From an uncultured Actinoplanes sp. (lineage in GTDB: Bacteria > Actinomycetota > Actinomycetes > Mycobacteriales > Micromonosporaceae), in the NCBI GenBank assembly GCA_934667465.1, contig CAKUMG010000543.1, positions 1 through 5,031 on the forward strand: DNA of 5,031 nt. The letters are read 5' to 3'. The notes under the pieces are model-generated. The model saw only the letters and a program-made list of their open reading frames with translations, searched no databases and was not told the origin of the DNA. Position numbers and translations under genes: made by a program. Positions 1 through 4,742 of this stretch are shown piece after piece (position 1 is the first letter of the stretch; every line of letters starts with the position of its first letter).

Positions 1-278
1 CGCCCCGGGAGCTCGCCGATGTCGAGCGGGTGCAGCCGCCGACGATGACGAAGATCGTCTGCAAGCTCGAGGAGCGCGGGCTGATCGCGCGGACGCCGCA
101 CCCGACCGACCGCCGCCAGGTGATCCTGGCGGCGACCGAGGAGGGCCGGGCGGTGCACGCGCAGTTCGAGAAGCAGCGCAACGAATGGCTCGCGCAGCAT
201 CTCGAAGGGCTGGCACCGGAGGACCGCGCGACCCTGGAACGGGCCGCGCAGATCCTTCAGCAGGTGGCCCGCAGCTAA
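1..278 (+). CDS. MarR-family transcriptional regulator, 3' part only
   Basis: DNA-binding repressor or activator of the MarR winged-helix family. The gene runs off the left edge. The first full codon in frame is at 3 and 91 residues are visible, so roughly the first third of a usual 140-150-residue MarR protein is missing. The visible part begins at the end of helix 2 (RELADVERV). It continues through the recognition helix (QPPTMTKIVCKLEERGLI) and the beta-wing with the family's D-R-R signature (TPHPTDRRQVI, then LAATEEGRA). It ends in the amphipathic C-terminal helices used for dimerisation (from HAQFEKQRNEW onward). An internal GTG at 30 is inside the DNA-binding domain and is not a credible start. 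The stop is TAA at 276-278. An MFS exporter follows 66 bp downstream on the same strand, the common arrangement in which MarR controls its own operon and responds to a compound that the pump exports. That role is inferred; the promoter and operator lie outside the window. Confidence 0.93.
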   Translation, partial: PRELADVERVQPPTMTKIVCKLEERGLIARTPHPTDRRQVILAATEEGRAVHAQFEKQRNEWLAQHLEGLAPEDRATLERAAQILQQVARS

Positions 279-288
279 GGAGGCCTCC
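277..288 (+). other. Unused Shine-Dalgarno-like sequence and 10-bp palindrome after the MarR stop
   Basis: AAGGAGG (277-283) overlaps the MarR stop codon and would be a near-perfect ribosome binding site, but no ATG, GTG or TTG lies at a usable distance behind it. The same bases form a perfect 10-bp palindrome, GGAGGCCTCC (279-288). It may be chance, a remnant of an older start for the exporter, or a ribosome-holding site in the operon. No function is claimed. Confidence 0.35.
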
Positions 289-328
289 CGCGTTCCGTCA
301 CACGGCAAGGGTCGATGACGCGTACGAC

Positions 329-335
329 GAGGAGG
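329..335 (+). promoter_or_regulatory. Ribosome binding site deciding the MFS exporter start at GTG 345
   Basis: GAGGAGG at 329-335 sits 9 nt before the in-frame GTG at 345, an ideal spacing. The competing upstream ATG at 315 is preceded only by AAGGG (307-311) ending 3 nt before it, which is too close. This favours GTG 345 over ATG 315. Confidence 0.65.
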
Positions 336-344
336 CGCACCCGA

Positions 345-1829
345 GTGCGGGCAGTGCTGAACACGACATTCCAGTCCCTGCAGGTTCGCAACTACCGGCT
401 GTTCTCGATCGGCCAGCTCGTGAAGCTGGTCGGCGTGTGGATGATGTTCACGGCGCAGGACTGGCTGGTGCTCGACCTGTCGGGCAACTCGCCCGGTGCG
501 CTGGGCTTCGTGACGGCACTGCAGTTCCTCCCGGTGCTCCTGCTGACCCTCTGGGCCGGCAAGCTCGCCGACCGCTACGACAAGCGCAAGCTGCTGCTCA
601 TCGCGAACACGCTGTTCGCGGTTACCGCGATCGTCTTCGCCGTCCTCGTCGCCGCCGGGATCGTCGTGCTCTGGCACGTCTTCCTGTTCGCGGCGCTGCT
701 CGGCATCGCGAACTCGATCGAGACGCCGGTGCGGCAGGCGTTCGTCTCGGAGCTGGTCGAGCTGCCGCTGCTGCCCAACGCGCTGGCCCTGTCGGCGGCG
801 ACGTTCAACACCGCGCGGATCGGCGGCCCCGCCCTGGCCGGCGTGGCGCTGGCCCTCTTCAGCACCGGGCCGGTCTTCCTGATCAGCACGATCCTGGCGA
901 TCGCACCCATCTTCACGTACGTGGCCATGCGCCCGCGTGAGCTGTATCGCGCGAAGAAGCGGCCCGAGCCGGGCGAGACCCGGGTGGCCGACGGCCTGAG
1001 GTACGTGTGGCGGCGGCACGACCTGCTGCTGCCCGTCGTGCTGATGTTCGCGGTCGGCATGATCGGCTTCAACTTCCCGGTGACCCTGGCCGCCCTGGCG
1101 AAGATCAACTTCAACGCCGGGCCGTCCACGTTCGGCCTGCTCACCACGGCGCTCGCGGTCGGCGCGCTCGCCGGTGCCCTGGCCGGCAGCGGCCGCCGCA
1201 AGCGCCCGGGCGCCTATCTCATGCTCGGCGCGGCGCTGGCCTTCGCCGCGTTCGAGATCGCCGTGGGCTTCGCCCCCAACTTCGTGGTCGCGATGATCCT
1301 GCTGGTGCCGACCGGCTTCTTCTCCATCTTCCTGGCGCAGGCGGCCAACCACCGGGTCCAGATGGGCGTGCACACCGAGTACCGCGGCCGGGTCATGGCC
1401 CTCTACGTGCTGGTCTTCCTGGGCACCACCCCGATCGGCGCCTCGCTCGCCGGCTGGTGGGGCGAGCACTACGGCGTGCCCTCGAGCATCTGGGCCGCGG
1501 GCATCGTCTGCCTGGTGGCCGCGCTCGCCGCGCTGGTCTGGCAGCTGCGGGTCAGCGGCGACCGGCTCACCGTGCACCGCGGTTCGCGGCCCCGGCTGGT
1601 GCTGGTCCGCGCGCAGGAGCCGGAGCCGTTCGACGAGGGCGAGCCGGTGGCGGCGCCGTCCACCACCCCGGTGGCCGCCGCGCCCGTGAAGGTCGGCCCC
1701 GCCTCCGAGGCCGACCCCTCCTCAGGGACCGGCCCCGCCTCCGAGGCCGCCCCCTCCTCGGGGCCCGGCCCCGCTTCCGAGGCCGTGCCCGTGCCCGAGG
1801 AGCAGAAGCGCCGGGTCTCAGTCGCCTGA
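345..1829 (+). CDS. MFS exporter, EntS/MFS_3-like, with repetitive C-terminal tail
   Basis: Inner-membrane transporter of the major facilitator superfamily, most like the MFS_3/EntS (enterobactin and drug exporter) group; about 12 membrane segments. GTG 345 gives 494 aa. An alternative ATG at 315 adds ten Arg-rich residues but lacks a good ribosome site. Family signatures (GTG numbering): SLQVRNYRLFSIGQ before TM1 (11-24); motif A between TM2 and TM3, GKLADRYDKRK (72-82); IETPVRQAFVSELV (125-138); NALALSAATFNTARIGGPAL (145-164); RGRVMALYVL near TM10 (347-356). The transport core ends near residue 420. It is followed by about 70 cytoplasmic residues rich in Pro, Ala, Ser and Glu, including three 12-residue repeats, which are not part of the usual fold. 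It lies 66 bp behind a MarR gene and is probably co-transcribed and regulated by it. Its stop overlaps the convergent GntR gene. Proton-driven export of a toxic or secreted small molecule is likely; the substrate is unknown. Confidence 0.92.
   Translation: MRAVLNTTFQSLQVRNYRLFSIGQLVKLVGVWMMFTAQDWLVLDLSGNSPGALGFVTALQFLPVLLLTLWAGKLADRYDKRKLLLIANTLFAVTAIVFAVLVAAGIVVLWHVFLFAALLGIANSIETPVRQAFVSELVELPLLPNALALSAATFNTARIGGPALAGVALALFSTGPVFLISTILAIAPIFTYVAMRPRELYRAKKRPEPGETRVADGLRYVWRRHDLLLPVVLMFAVGMIGFNFPVTLAALAKINFNAGPSTFGLLTTALAVGALAGALAGSGRRKRPGAYLMLGAALAFAAFEIAVGFAPNFVVAMILLVPTGFFSIFLAQAANHRVQMGVHTEYRGRVMALYVLVFLGTTPIGASLAGWWGEHYGVPSSIWAAGIVCLVAALAALVWQLRVSGDRLTVHRGSRPRLVLVRAQEPEPFDEGEPVAAPSTTPVAAAPVKVGPASEADPSSGTGPASEAAPSSGPGPASEAVPVPEEQKRRVSVA
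1695..1802 (+). repeat. Three 36-bp tandem repeats encoding the exporter's C-terminal tail
   Basis: Units at 1695-1730, 1731-1766 and 1767-1802 encode GPASEADPSSGT, GPASEAAPSSGP and GPASEAVPVPEE. Units 1 and 2 differ at 3 of 36 bases. Unit 3 keeps the first half (GPASEA, one silent change) and then diverges. Units are exact multiples of three, so the frame is kept. The encoded segment is predicted disordered and acidic/Pro-rich, facing the cytoplasm after the last membrane helix. Confidence 0.9.
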
Positions 1830-1842
1830 GTGGTGCCCGGTG
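1809..1842. terminator. Possible two-way hairpin across the convergent stop codons
   Basis: A perfect inner stem, CTCAG (1817-1821) with CTGAG (1826-1830) around a TCGC loop, contains both stop codons. An outer stem pairs CGCCGGG (1809-1815) with CCCGGTG (1836-1842), with one G-T wobble when transcribed from the plus strand. There is no T-run on either side, so it is not a classical intrinsic terminator. It could still slow or stop transcription from both sides, as hairpins without U-tracts are proposed to do in actinobacteria. This is inference from folding by eye. Confidence 0.3.
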
Positions 1843-2480
1843 GCCTCGCTGGTGGCGGCGGCCGGGTCGGACGCCCGGATCGCCTCCACCAGCCGGCTGT
1901 GGTCCATGTACTCCTCGGGGCGCAGGTCCACCCCGAAGTGCCCGCTCAGCGACTCCCGGATGACCTCGCCCAGGTCGGCGTACAGCTCGATCAGGACCTC
2001 GTTGTGCGAGGCGGCCACCACGGCCCGGTGGAACGCCGCGTCGCCGTCCACGAACCCCTCGCGGTCACCGGCGGCCCAGGCCCGCTCGCGCTGGGCATAG
2101 AGGAGGTCGAGGCGGGTGAGGTCGGCGTCGGTGCGCCGGCGGGCGGCCAGCGCCGCCGCGGCCACCTCGAAGGTGCGGCGCAGCTCGGTCACGTGCTCCG
2201 GGTCGGCGGCCGCGAACCGGCGCTGCATCACCCCGGCCAGCTCGCTGGTGGCGGCCACGTAGGTGCCGGAGCCCTGCCGGATGTCGAGCAGCCCGTTGTG
2301 GGCGAGGGCCCGGACCGCCTCGCGGACCGTGTTGCGCGCGACGCCCAGCTCGGCGACCAGCTCCGGCTCGGTCGGGATGCGCGAGCCCACCGGCCAGGCG
2401 CCCGAGGTGATCTGCTGCCGGAGCCGGACGATGACCCGGCCGGAGAGTGATTCCGCTCGCGGAACCGGTCCCAGATTCAT
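1818..2480 (-). CDS. GntR/FadR-family regulator with FCD ligand-binding domain
   Basis: Transcription factor of 220 aa, normal length for the FadR subfamily. Residues about 10-75 form the GntR winged helix: IPTEPELVAELGVARN leads into the recognition helix NTVREAVRALA (50-60), and the wing is IRQGSGTYV (67-75). Residues about 95-217 form the all-helical FCD effector domain. The usual metal/ligand residues can be proposed as D147 and H151 (DAAFH), H194 (YMDHSRLVEAI) and H216. The ATG at 2480 is chosen because the N-terminus MNLGPVPRAESLS suits the family and a TAGAAT -10-like box lies 6 nt before it; there is no Shine-Dalgarno, so it is probably leaderless. It is divergent from a CynX/NimT transporter with 23 bp between starts. 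It very likely binds the shared palindrome and controls both genes in response to a small molecule, perhaps the transported one. The effector is unknown. Its 3' end overlaps the first MFS gene by 12 bp. Confidence 0.93.
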   Translation of the reverse strand: MNLGPVPRAESLSGRVIVRLRQQITSGAWPVGSRIPTEPELVAELGVARNTVREAVRALAHNGLLDIRQGSGTYVAATSELAGVMQRRFAAADPEHVTELRRTFEVAAAALAARRRTDADLTRLDLLYAQRERAWAAGDREGFVDGDAAFHRAVVAASHNEVLIELYADLGEVIRESLSGHFGVDLRPEEYMDHSRLVEAIRASDPAAATSEATGHHSGD

Positions 2481-2486
2481 CCCATG

Positions 2487-2492
2487 ATTCTA
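2487..2492 (-). promoter_or_regulatory. -10 box for the GntR gene (leaderless)
   Basis: Minus-strand TAGAAT fits the actinobacterial TAnnnT -10 pattern and ends 6 nt before the ATG at 2480. This puts the expected transcription start at or next to the A of the start codon. No clear -35 element is visible at 17-18 nt spacing. Confidence 0.5.
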
Positions 2493-2496
2493 TGAT
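2491..2496 (+). promoter_or_regulatory. -10 box for the CynX/NimT-type transporter (leaderless)
   Basis: TATGAT fits TAnnnT and ends 7 nt before the ATG at 2504, so transcription should begin at or beside the start codon. It overlaps the opposite-strand TAGAAT box by two bases, so the two promoters should compete for polymerase. No convincing -35 is seen. Confidence 0.5.
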
Positions 2497-2503
2497 GGGT
2501 TTT

Positions 2504-3682
2504 ATGACCACCACCAGCGTCCGCACCGGCACGCGTGTCCTCGCCGTCACCGGGCTGGTCCTCGCCGCGATCAATCTGCGCCCCGCCGTCACCAGCCTTG
2601 GTCCCGTCCTCGAGGAGGTGCGCGAGAGCCTGGGCATGAGCGCGTCCGTCGCCGGTGTGCTGGCCTCCGTGCCCTCGATCTGCTTCGCGCTGGTCGGCTC
2701 GGCGGCGCCGCTGGTCGCCCGGCGCTGGGGCACCACGGGTGCCGTGGCGGTCGGGCTCGGCGCGCTGACCCTGGGGCTGGCGGTGCGCCCGCTCGCCGGG
2801 GGCACCCCGCTCTTCCTGGCGCTGACGGCGCTGGCCCTGGCCGGCATCGCCCTGGCCAACGTGCTGCTGCCCGTGGTGGTCAAGCAGCGGTTCCCGGACC
2901 GGGTGGGCACGATGACCGGCCTCTACTCGGTCGCGCTCAACGCCGGCGCCACGGTCGCGGCGGCCGTCACGGTGCCGCTCACCTCGGCGTTCGGCGGCAA
3001 CTGGCGGCTCGGGCTGGCGGTGTGGGCGCTGGTGGCGGCGGTCGCGGTGCCGTCCTGGATCATGCTGGCGCGCGAGCGTGACCCGGCCCCGCCGCCCGCG
3101 GACGAGGTGCCGTTCCAGCTGCGCCGCTCGCCGGTGGCGTGGGCTCTGGCGGTCTACTTCGGGCTGCAGTCCACGGTGGCGTACGTGATCATGGGTTGGC
3201 TGCCCCAGGTCTTCCGCGACGCGGGGCTGTCGCCCGGCACCGCCGGCCTGCTCTTCGCGGTGACCTCCCTGCTCGGCGTGCCGCTCTCCGTCGCGCTCGG
3301 CGTCGTCGTCGGCAAGCTGCGCCGGCAGAGCGAGCTGGCCATCGGCATCGGCCTGTTCGGGCTGGCCGGCTATGCGGGGCTGGCGCTCGCCCCGGCCGCG
3401 GCGCCGTGGCTGTGGGCGGTCCTGCTCGGCGTCGCGAACTGCTCGTTCCCGCTGGCCCTGACGATGATCGCGCTGCGCGGGCGCACCCCGGCGGTGGTGG
3501 TCCGGCTCTCCGCCTTCGCGCAGAGCACCGGCTATCTGCTGTCGATCCCGGGCCCGATCGTGGTCGGCGCTCTCTACGACCACAGTGGCACCTGGACGGT
3601 CCCGCTCACCCTGATGGCGGTGCTGATGCTGCCGCAGATGACCGCCGGGTTCCTGGCCGGCCGCGACCGCCGCATCGGGTGA
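2504..3682 (+). CDS. CynX/NimT-family MFS transporter
   Basis: Inner-membrane MFS protein, 392 aa from ATG 2504, the usual length, with about 12 membrane segments. It belongs to the CynX (cyanate) / NimT (2-nitroimidazole) branch. Signatures are NLRPAVTSLGPVL in TM1 (24-36), NVLLPVVVKQRFPDRVGTMT (119-138) followed by GLYSVALNAGA, the MGWLPQVFRDAGLSPG segment after TM7 (230-245), and LSAFAQSTGYLLSIPGP (335-351) with GALYDHSGTW (355-364). The start is ATG 2504, because ATGs at 2492 and 2495 lie in the operator and -10 box and no Shine-Dalgarno exists for any of them; leaderless translation from 2504 fits the TATGAT box. It is divergent from and probably repressed or activated by the adjacent GntR protein, a pairing common in actinomycetes. 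Substrate unknown: family members move cyanate or nitroimidazoles, and these names should not be transferred. The final 37 bp, including the stop, are tandemly duplicated downstream. Confidence 0.92.
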   Translation: MTTTSVRTGTRVLAVTGLVLAAINLRPAVTSLGPVLEEVRESLGMSASVAGVLASVPSICFALVGSAAPLVARRWGTTGAVAVGLGALTLGLAVRPLAGGTPLFLALTALALAGIALANVLLPVVVKQRFPDRVGTMTGLYSVALNAGATVAAAVTVPLTSAFGGNWRLGLAVWALVAAVAVPSWIMLARERDPAPPPADEVPFQLRRSPVAWALAVYFGLQSTVAYVIMGWLPQVFRDAGLSPGTAGLLFAVTSLLGVPLSVALGVVVGKLRRQSELAIGIGLFGLAGYAGLALAPAAAPWLWAVLLGVANCSFPLALTMIALRGRTPAVVVRLSAFAQSTGYLLSIPGPIVVGALYDHSGTWTVPLTLMAVLMLPQMTAGFLAGRDRRIG

Positions 3683-3720
3683 CGGGTTCTTCGCCGACCG
3701 CAACCGCCGGATGGGGTGAC
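3647..3720 (+). repeat. Imperfect 37-bp tandem duplication of the transporter's 3' end and stop codon
   Basis: Unit 1 (3647-3683) contains the last eleven codons and TGA of the CynX/NimT-like gene, encoding GFLAGRDRRIG-stop. Unit 2 (3684-3720) follows immediately and matches at 31 of 37 bases. In its own shifted frame it still reads GFFADRNRRMG-stop. Because 37 is not a multiple of three and unit 2 lies after the stop, it is untranslated as part of the transporter. It looks like an old tandem duplication that has since drifted. Confidence 0.85.
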
Positions 3721-3759
3721 GCCCGCCGCCTCCGCGAATTCTGGCAGGTCAAGTCATCC

Positions 3760-3777
3760 GAACGGCTCTCTCCGTTC
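3760..3777. promoter_or_regulatory. Inverted repeat upstream of the small membrane protein gene
   Basis: GAACGG-CTCTCT-CCGTTC: perfect 6-bp arms with a 6-nt centre. It lies 77 bp after the transporter stop and its centre is about 36 bp before the GTG at 3805. It therefore covers the expected -35 region of the proposed downstream promoter and could be an operator. Read as RNA it is also a small hairpin that could end transcription of the transporter, though no T-run follows. The rest of the 122-bp gap holds the duplicated unit and a -10-like box. Confidence 0.35.
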
Positions 3778-3792
3778 TCCGTCCGGAAGGCA

Positions 3793-3798
3793 TACGTT
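3793..3798 (+). promoter_or_regulatory. -10-like box before the small membrane protein gene
   Basis: TACGTT fits TAnnnT and ends 6 nt before an in-frame GTG at 3805, the geometry of a leaderless start. A competing GGAAGG (3785-3790) could act as a Shine-Dalgarno but lies 14 nt from the GTG and 20 nt from the ATG at 3811, which is too far to be efficient. Confidence 0.35.
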
Positions 3799-3804
3799 CA
3801 GCTC

Positions 3805-4269
3805 GTGGCAATGACGCACATTGTTGTGCTTTCGACGGTGATCGTGGGCGCAGTCTGCCTGCCGAGCCTGCTCGTCGTCGTCTGCCTCGACACCCTCGCC
3901 GCGCGCCGGGCGGATGCTTCCCGCCGGGCGCCGGGCCCCGTCGTGTCCAGGGAGGAGGCCGCCCTGCGCTCGCTCGACGAGCGGGTCGGTGCTCCCGGCT
4001 GGCGGCCCGTCTTCGCCCACGGTGAGCCGGGCATGCAGCAGGTCAACGCCGACCTGCTGCGGCTCGGGCGGCAGCGGGTGGGCGGGCTCTCCCGCGAGTC
4101 GTCGCGGTGGCAGGCCGCGGTGCTGCGGGCCTACGACGACCGGCTCCGGCTGGCCAGCGACGCGATCGGCCTGAACCACCGGCTGAGCGGGCTCGACGGC
4201 CTCGACCGCGAGCTGGAACGGGTCCGGGTCGAGGGCGAGCTCCAGGCGGCGGGGATCCGACTCCGCTAG
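3805..4269 (+). CDS. Small single-pass membrane protein of unknown function
   Basis: I do not recognise a named family. GTG 3805 gives 154 aa; ATG 3811 gives 152 aa and is equally possible for translation. GTG is preferred because of the TACGTT box 6 nt upstream. Residues about 5-30 form one hydrophobic segment (HIVVLSTVIVGAVCLPSLLV and VVCLDTLA). They are followed at once by basic residues (AARRADASRR), which by the positive-inside rule puts the rest in the cytoplasm. The soluble part is mainly helical and charged, with EEAALRSLDERV (50-61), AYDDRLRLASDAIGL (109-123) and a Leu/Arg/Glu-rich end, LDGLDRELERVRVEGELQA (130-148), that could form a short coiled coil. No catalytic motif or cysteine pair was seen, so it is more likely a structural or regulatory membrane-tethered protein. 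The 11-bp gap to the phosphoesterase gene suggests co-transcription, but a functional link is not established. Confidence 0.75.
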   Translation: MAMTHIVVLSTVIVGAVCLPSLLVVVCLDTLAARRADASRRAPGPVVSREEAALRSLDERVGAPGWRPVFAHGEPGMQQVNADLLRLGRQRVGGLSRESSRWQAAVLRAYDDRLRLASDAIGLNHRLSGLDGLDRELERVRVEGELQAAGIRLR

Positions 4270-4272
4270 CTT
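4267..4272 (+). promoter_or_regulatory. -10-like box overlapping the preceding stop codon, before thpR
   Basis: TAGCTT fits TAnnnT, begins at the TAG stop of the upstream gene and ends 8 nt before ATG 4281. It may give a separate leaderless transcript. The only Shine-Dalgarno-like bases (AGGA, 4277-4280) touch the ATG and cannot act on it. Because TAG is a stop codon here, the match may be coincidence. Confidence 0.25.
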
Positions 4273-4280
4273 CTGCAGGA

Positions 4281-4742
4281 ATGCGGCTCTTCATCGCGCT
4301 CTACCCGCCGGACGAGGCGCGCCGGCATCTGCGCCACGCCCTCGGCCCCGCGGTCCAGGGCCGGCGCGTGCGTCTCACCGCGACCGAGAAGTGGCACATC
4401 ACGCTGGCGTTCTTGGGCGAGGTGCCCGAGGAGCGGCTGCCCGAGCTGCGGGCCATGCTCGCGGCGGTGGACGTGCCGAAGGGGCGGCAGCTGCGCATCA
4501 GAGGCGGCGGCGACTTCCGGCGCCGGGTCACCTGGGCCGGGGTCGACGGCGACCTGAGCGACCTCGCGGCCGCCGTGGGCTACGACGGTGACTCGTTCAC
4601 GGCCCACCTGACCGTGGCCTATGCGCACGATGCGGCGCTGAGCGCGGCGCTGGCCGATTATGTCGGGCCGGCCTGGACCGTGGACGAGATCGCCCTCGTC
4701 CATAGTGCCGGCGGTGCCTACACGACCCTCGGGAGCTGGTGA
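4281..4742 (+). CDS. thpR: ThpR-type RNA 2',3'-cyclic phosphodiesterase (2H / '2'-5' RNA ligase' family), compact form
   Basis: Soluble 2H-superfamily enzyme; ThpR proteins hydrolyse 2',3'-cyclic phosphate ends of RNA to 2'-phosphate and can join tRNA halves by a 2'-5' bond in vitro. Both catalytic HxTx motifs are present: HITL (39-42, within KWHITLAFLGEVPEE) and HLTV (109-112, within SFTAHLTVAY). The N-terminus MRLFIALYPPDEAR and the end YTTLGSW are typical. At 153 aa it is shorter than the usual 175-190. The stretch between the motifs is about 66 residues and appears to lack much of the helix that normally precedes the second motif, where LAAAV runs almost directly into GYDGDSF. The usual Pro-His and trailing Arg of 'FRPHLTLAR' are replaced by Ala-His and Tyr. 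The active site looks intact, so I infer a working but trimmed enzyme. It lies 11 bp after the small membrane protein gene and converges with sepH. Confidence 0.85.
   Translation: MRLFIALYPPDEARRHLRHALGPAVQGRRVRLTATEKWHITLAFLGEVPEERLPELRAMLAAVDVPKGRQLRIRGGGDFRRRVTWAGVDGDLSDLAAAVGYDGDSFTAHLTVAYAHDAALSAALADYVGPAWTVDEIALVHSAGGAYTTLGSW

Larger units (their letters stand above)
2481..2499. promoter_or_regulatory. Palindromic operator candidate for the GntR regulator
   Basis: CCCATGAT-TCT-ATGATGGG: 8-bp inverted arms matching at 7 of 8 positions around a 3-nt centre. It fills 19 of the 23 bp between the two divergent start codons. The stretch is strikingly AT-rich for this genome. FadR-type dimers bind short palindromes close to their own promoter, so this is the obvious autoregulatory site, although it lacks the common GT...AC core of many FCD-GntR operators. 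Binding here would block both overlapping -10 boxes at once. Confidence 0.6.

Noticed and set aside
185..940. Plus-strand open frame overlapping MarR and the first exporter
   Set aside because: Low-complexity Arg/Ala/Gly/Pro shadow of the true exporter frame, with no recognisable domain.
1695..1802. CRISPR-like or direct-repeat array
   Set aside because: Units abut with no spacers, keep the reading frame and encode a protein tail, so this is an in-gene tandem repeat.
1007..1963. Plus-strand open frame inside the first exporter
   Set aside because: Arg/Ala/Gly-rich shadow frame that runs into the antisense of the GntR gene; no motif.
1830..2450. Plus-strand open frame opposite the GntR gene
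   Set aside because: Antisense shadow of a well-supported GntR/FCD protein; its composition is typical of shadows.
2447..2503. Upstream extension of the CynX/NimT-type transporter to a start at 2447
   Set aside because: It would add residues IPLAEPVPDSSHDS and others encoded through the operator and into the GntR coding region. The family begins close to ATG 2504, where the -10 geometry also fits.
2065..2910. Minus-strand open frame across the divergent promoter
   Set aside because: It would extend through both genes out of frame and its composition is that of antisense coding; it conflicts with the two supported genes.
2477..3703. Long minus-strand open frame (408 codons) opposite the CynX/NimT-type transporter
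   Set aside because: Its translation is almost entirely Arg, His, Gln, Gly and Asp with no domain pattern, as expected from the antisense of GC-biased codons. The plus strand encodes a clear 12-helix MFS protein with family motifs.
3139..3804. Upstream extension of the small membrane protein frame into the transporter gene
   Set aside because: The upstream part is an Arg/Ala/Gly-rich shadow of the transporter; the natural start lies near 3805/3811, just before the hydrophobic segment.
3683..3804. A small RNA or extra small gene in the 122-bp gap
   Set aside because: The gap is accounted for by the duplicated 37-bp unit, a short palindrome and a -10-like box; no start codon with a ribosome site and no strong terminator were seen.
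3754..4179. Minus-strand open frame opposite the small membrane protein
   Set aside because: No domain and no ribosome site. The plus-strand frame has a convincing membrane helix and promoter-like upstream region.
4266..4703. Minus-strand open frame opposite thpR
   Set aside because: The plus strand carries both HxTx motifs; the antisense frame has only biased composition.
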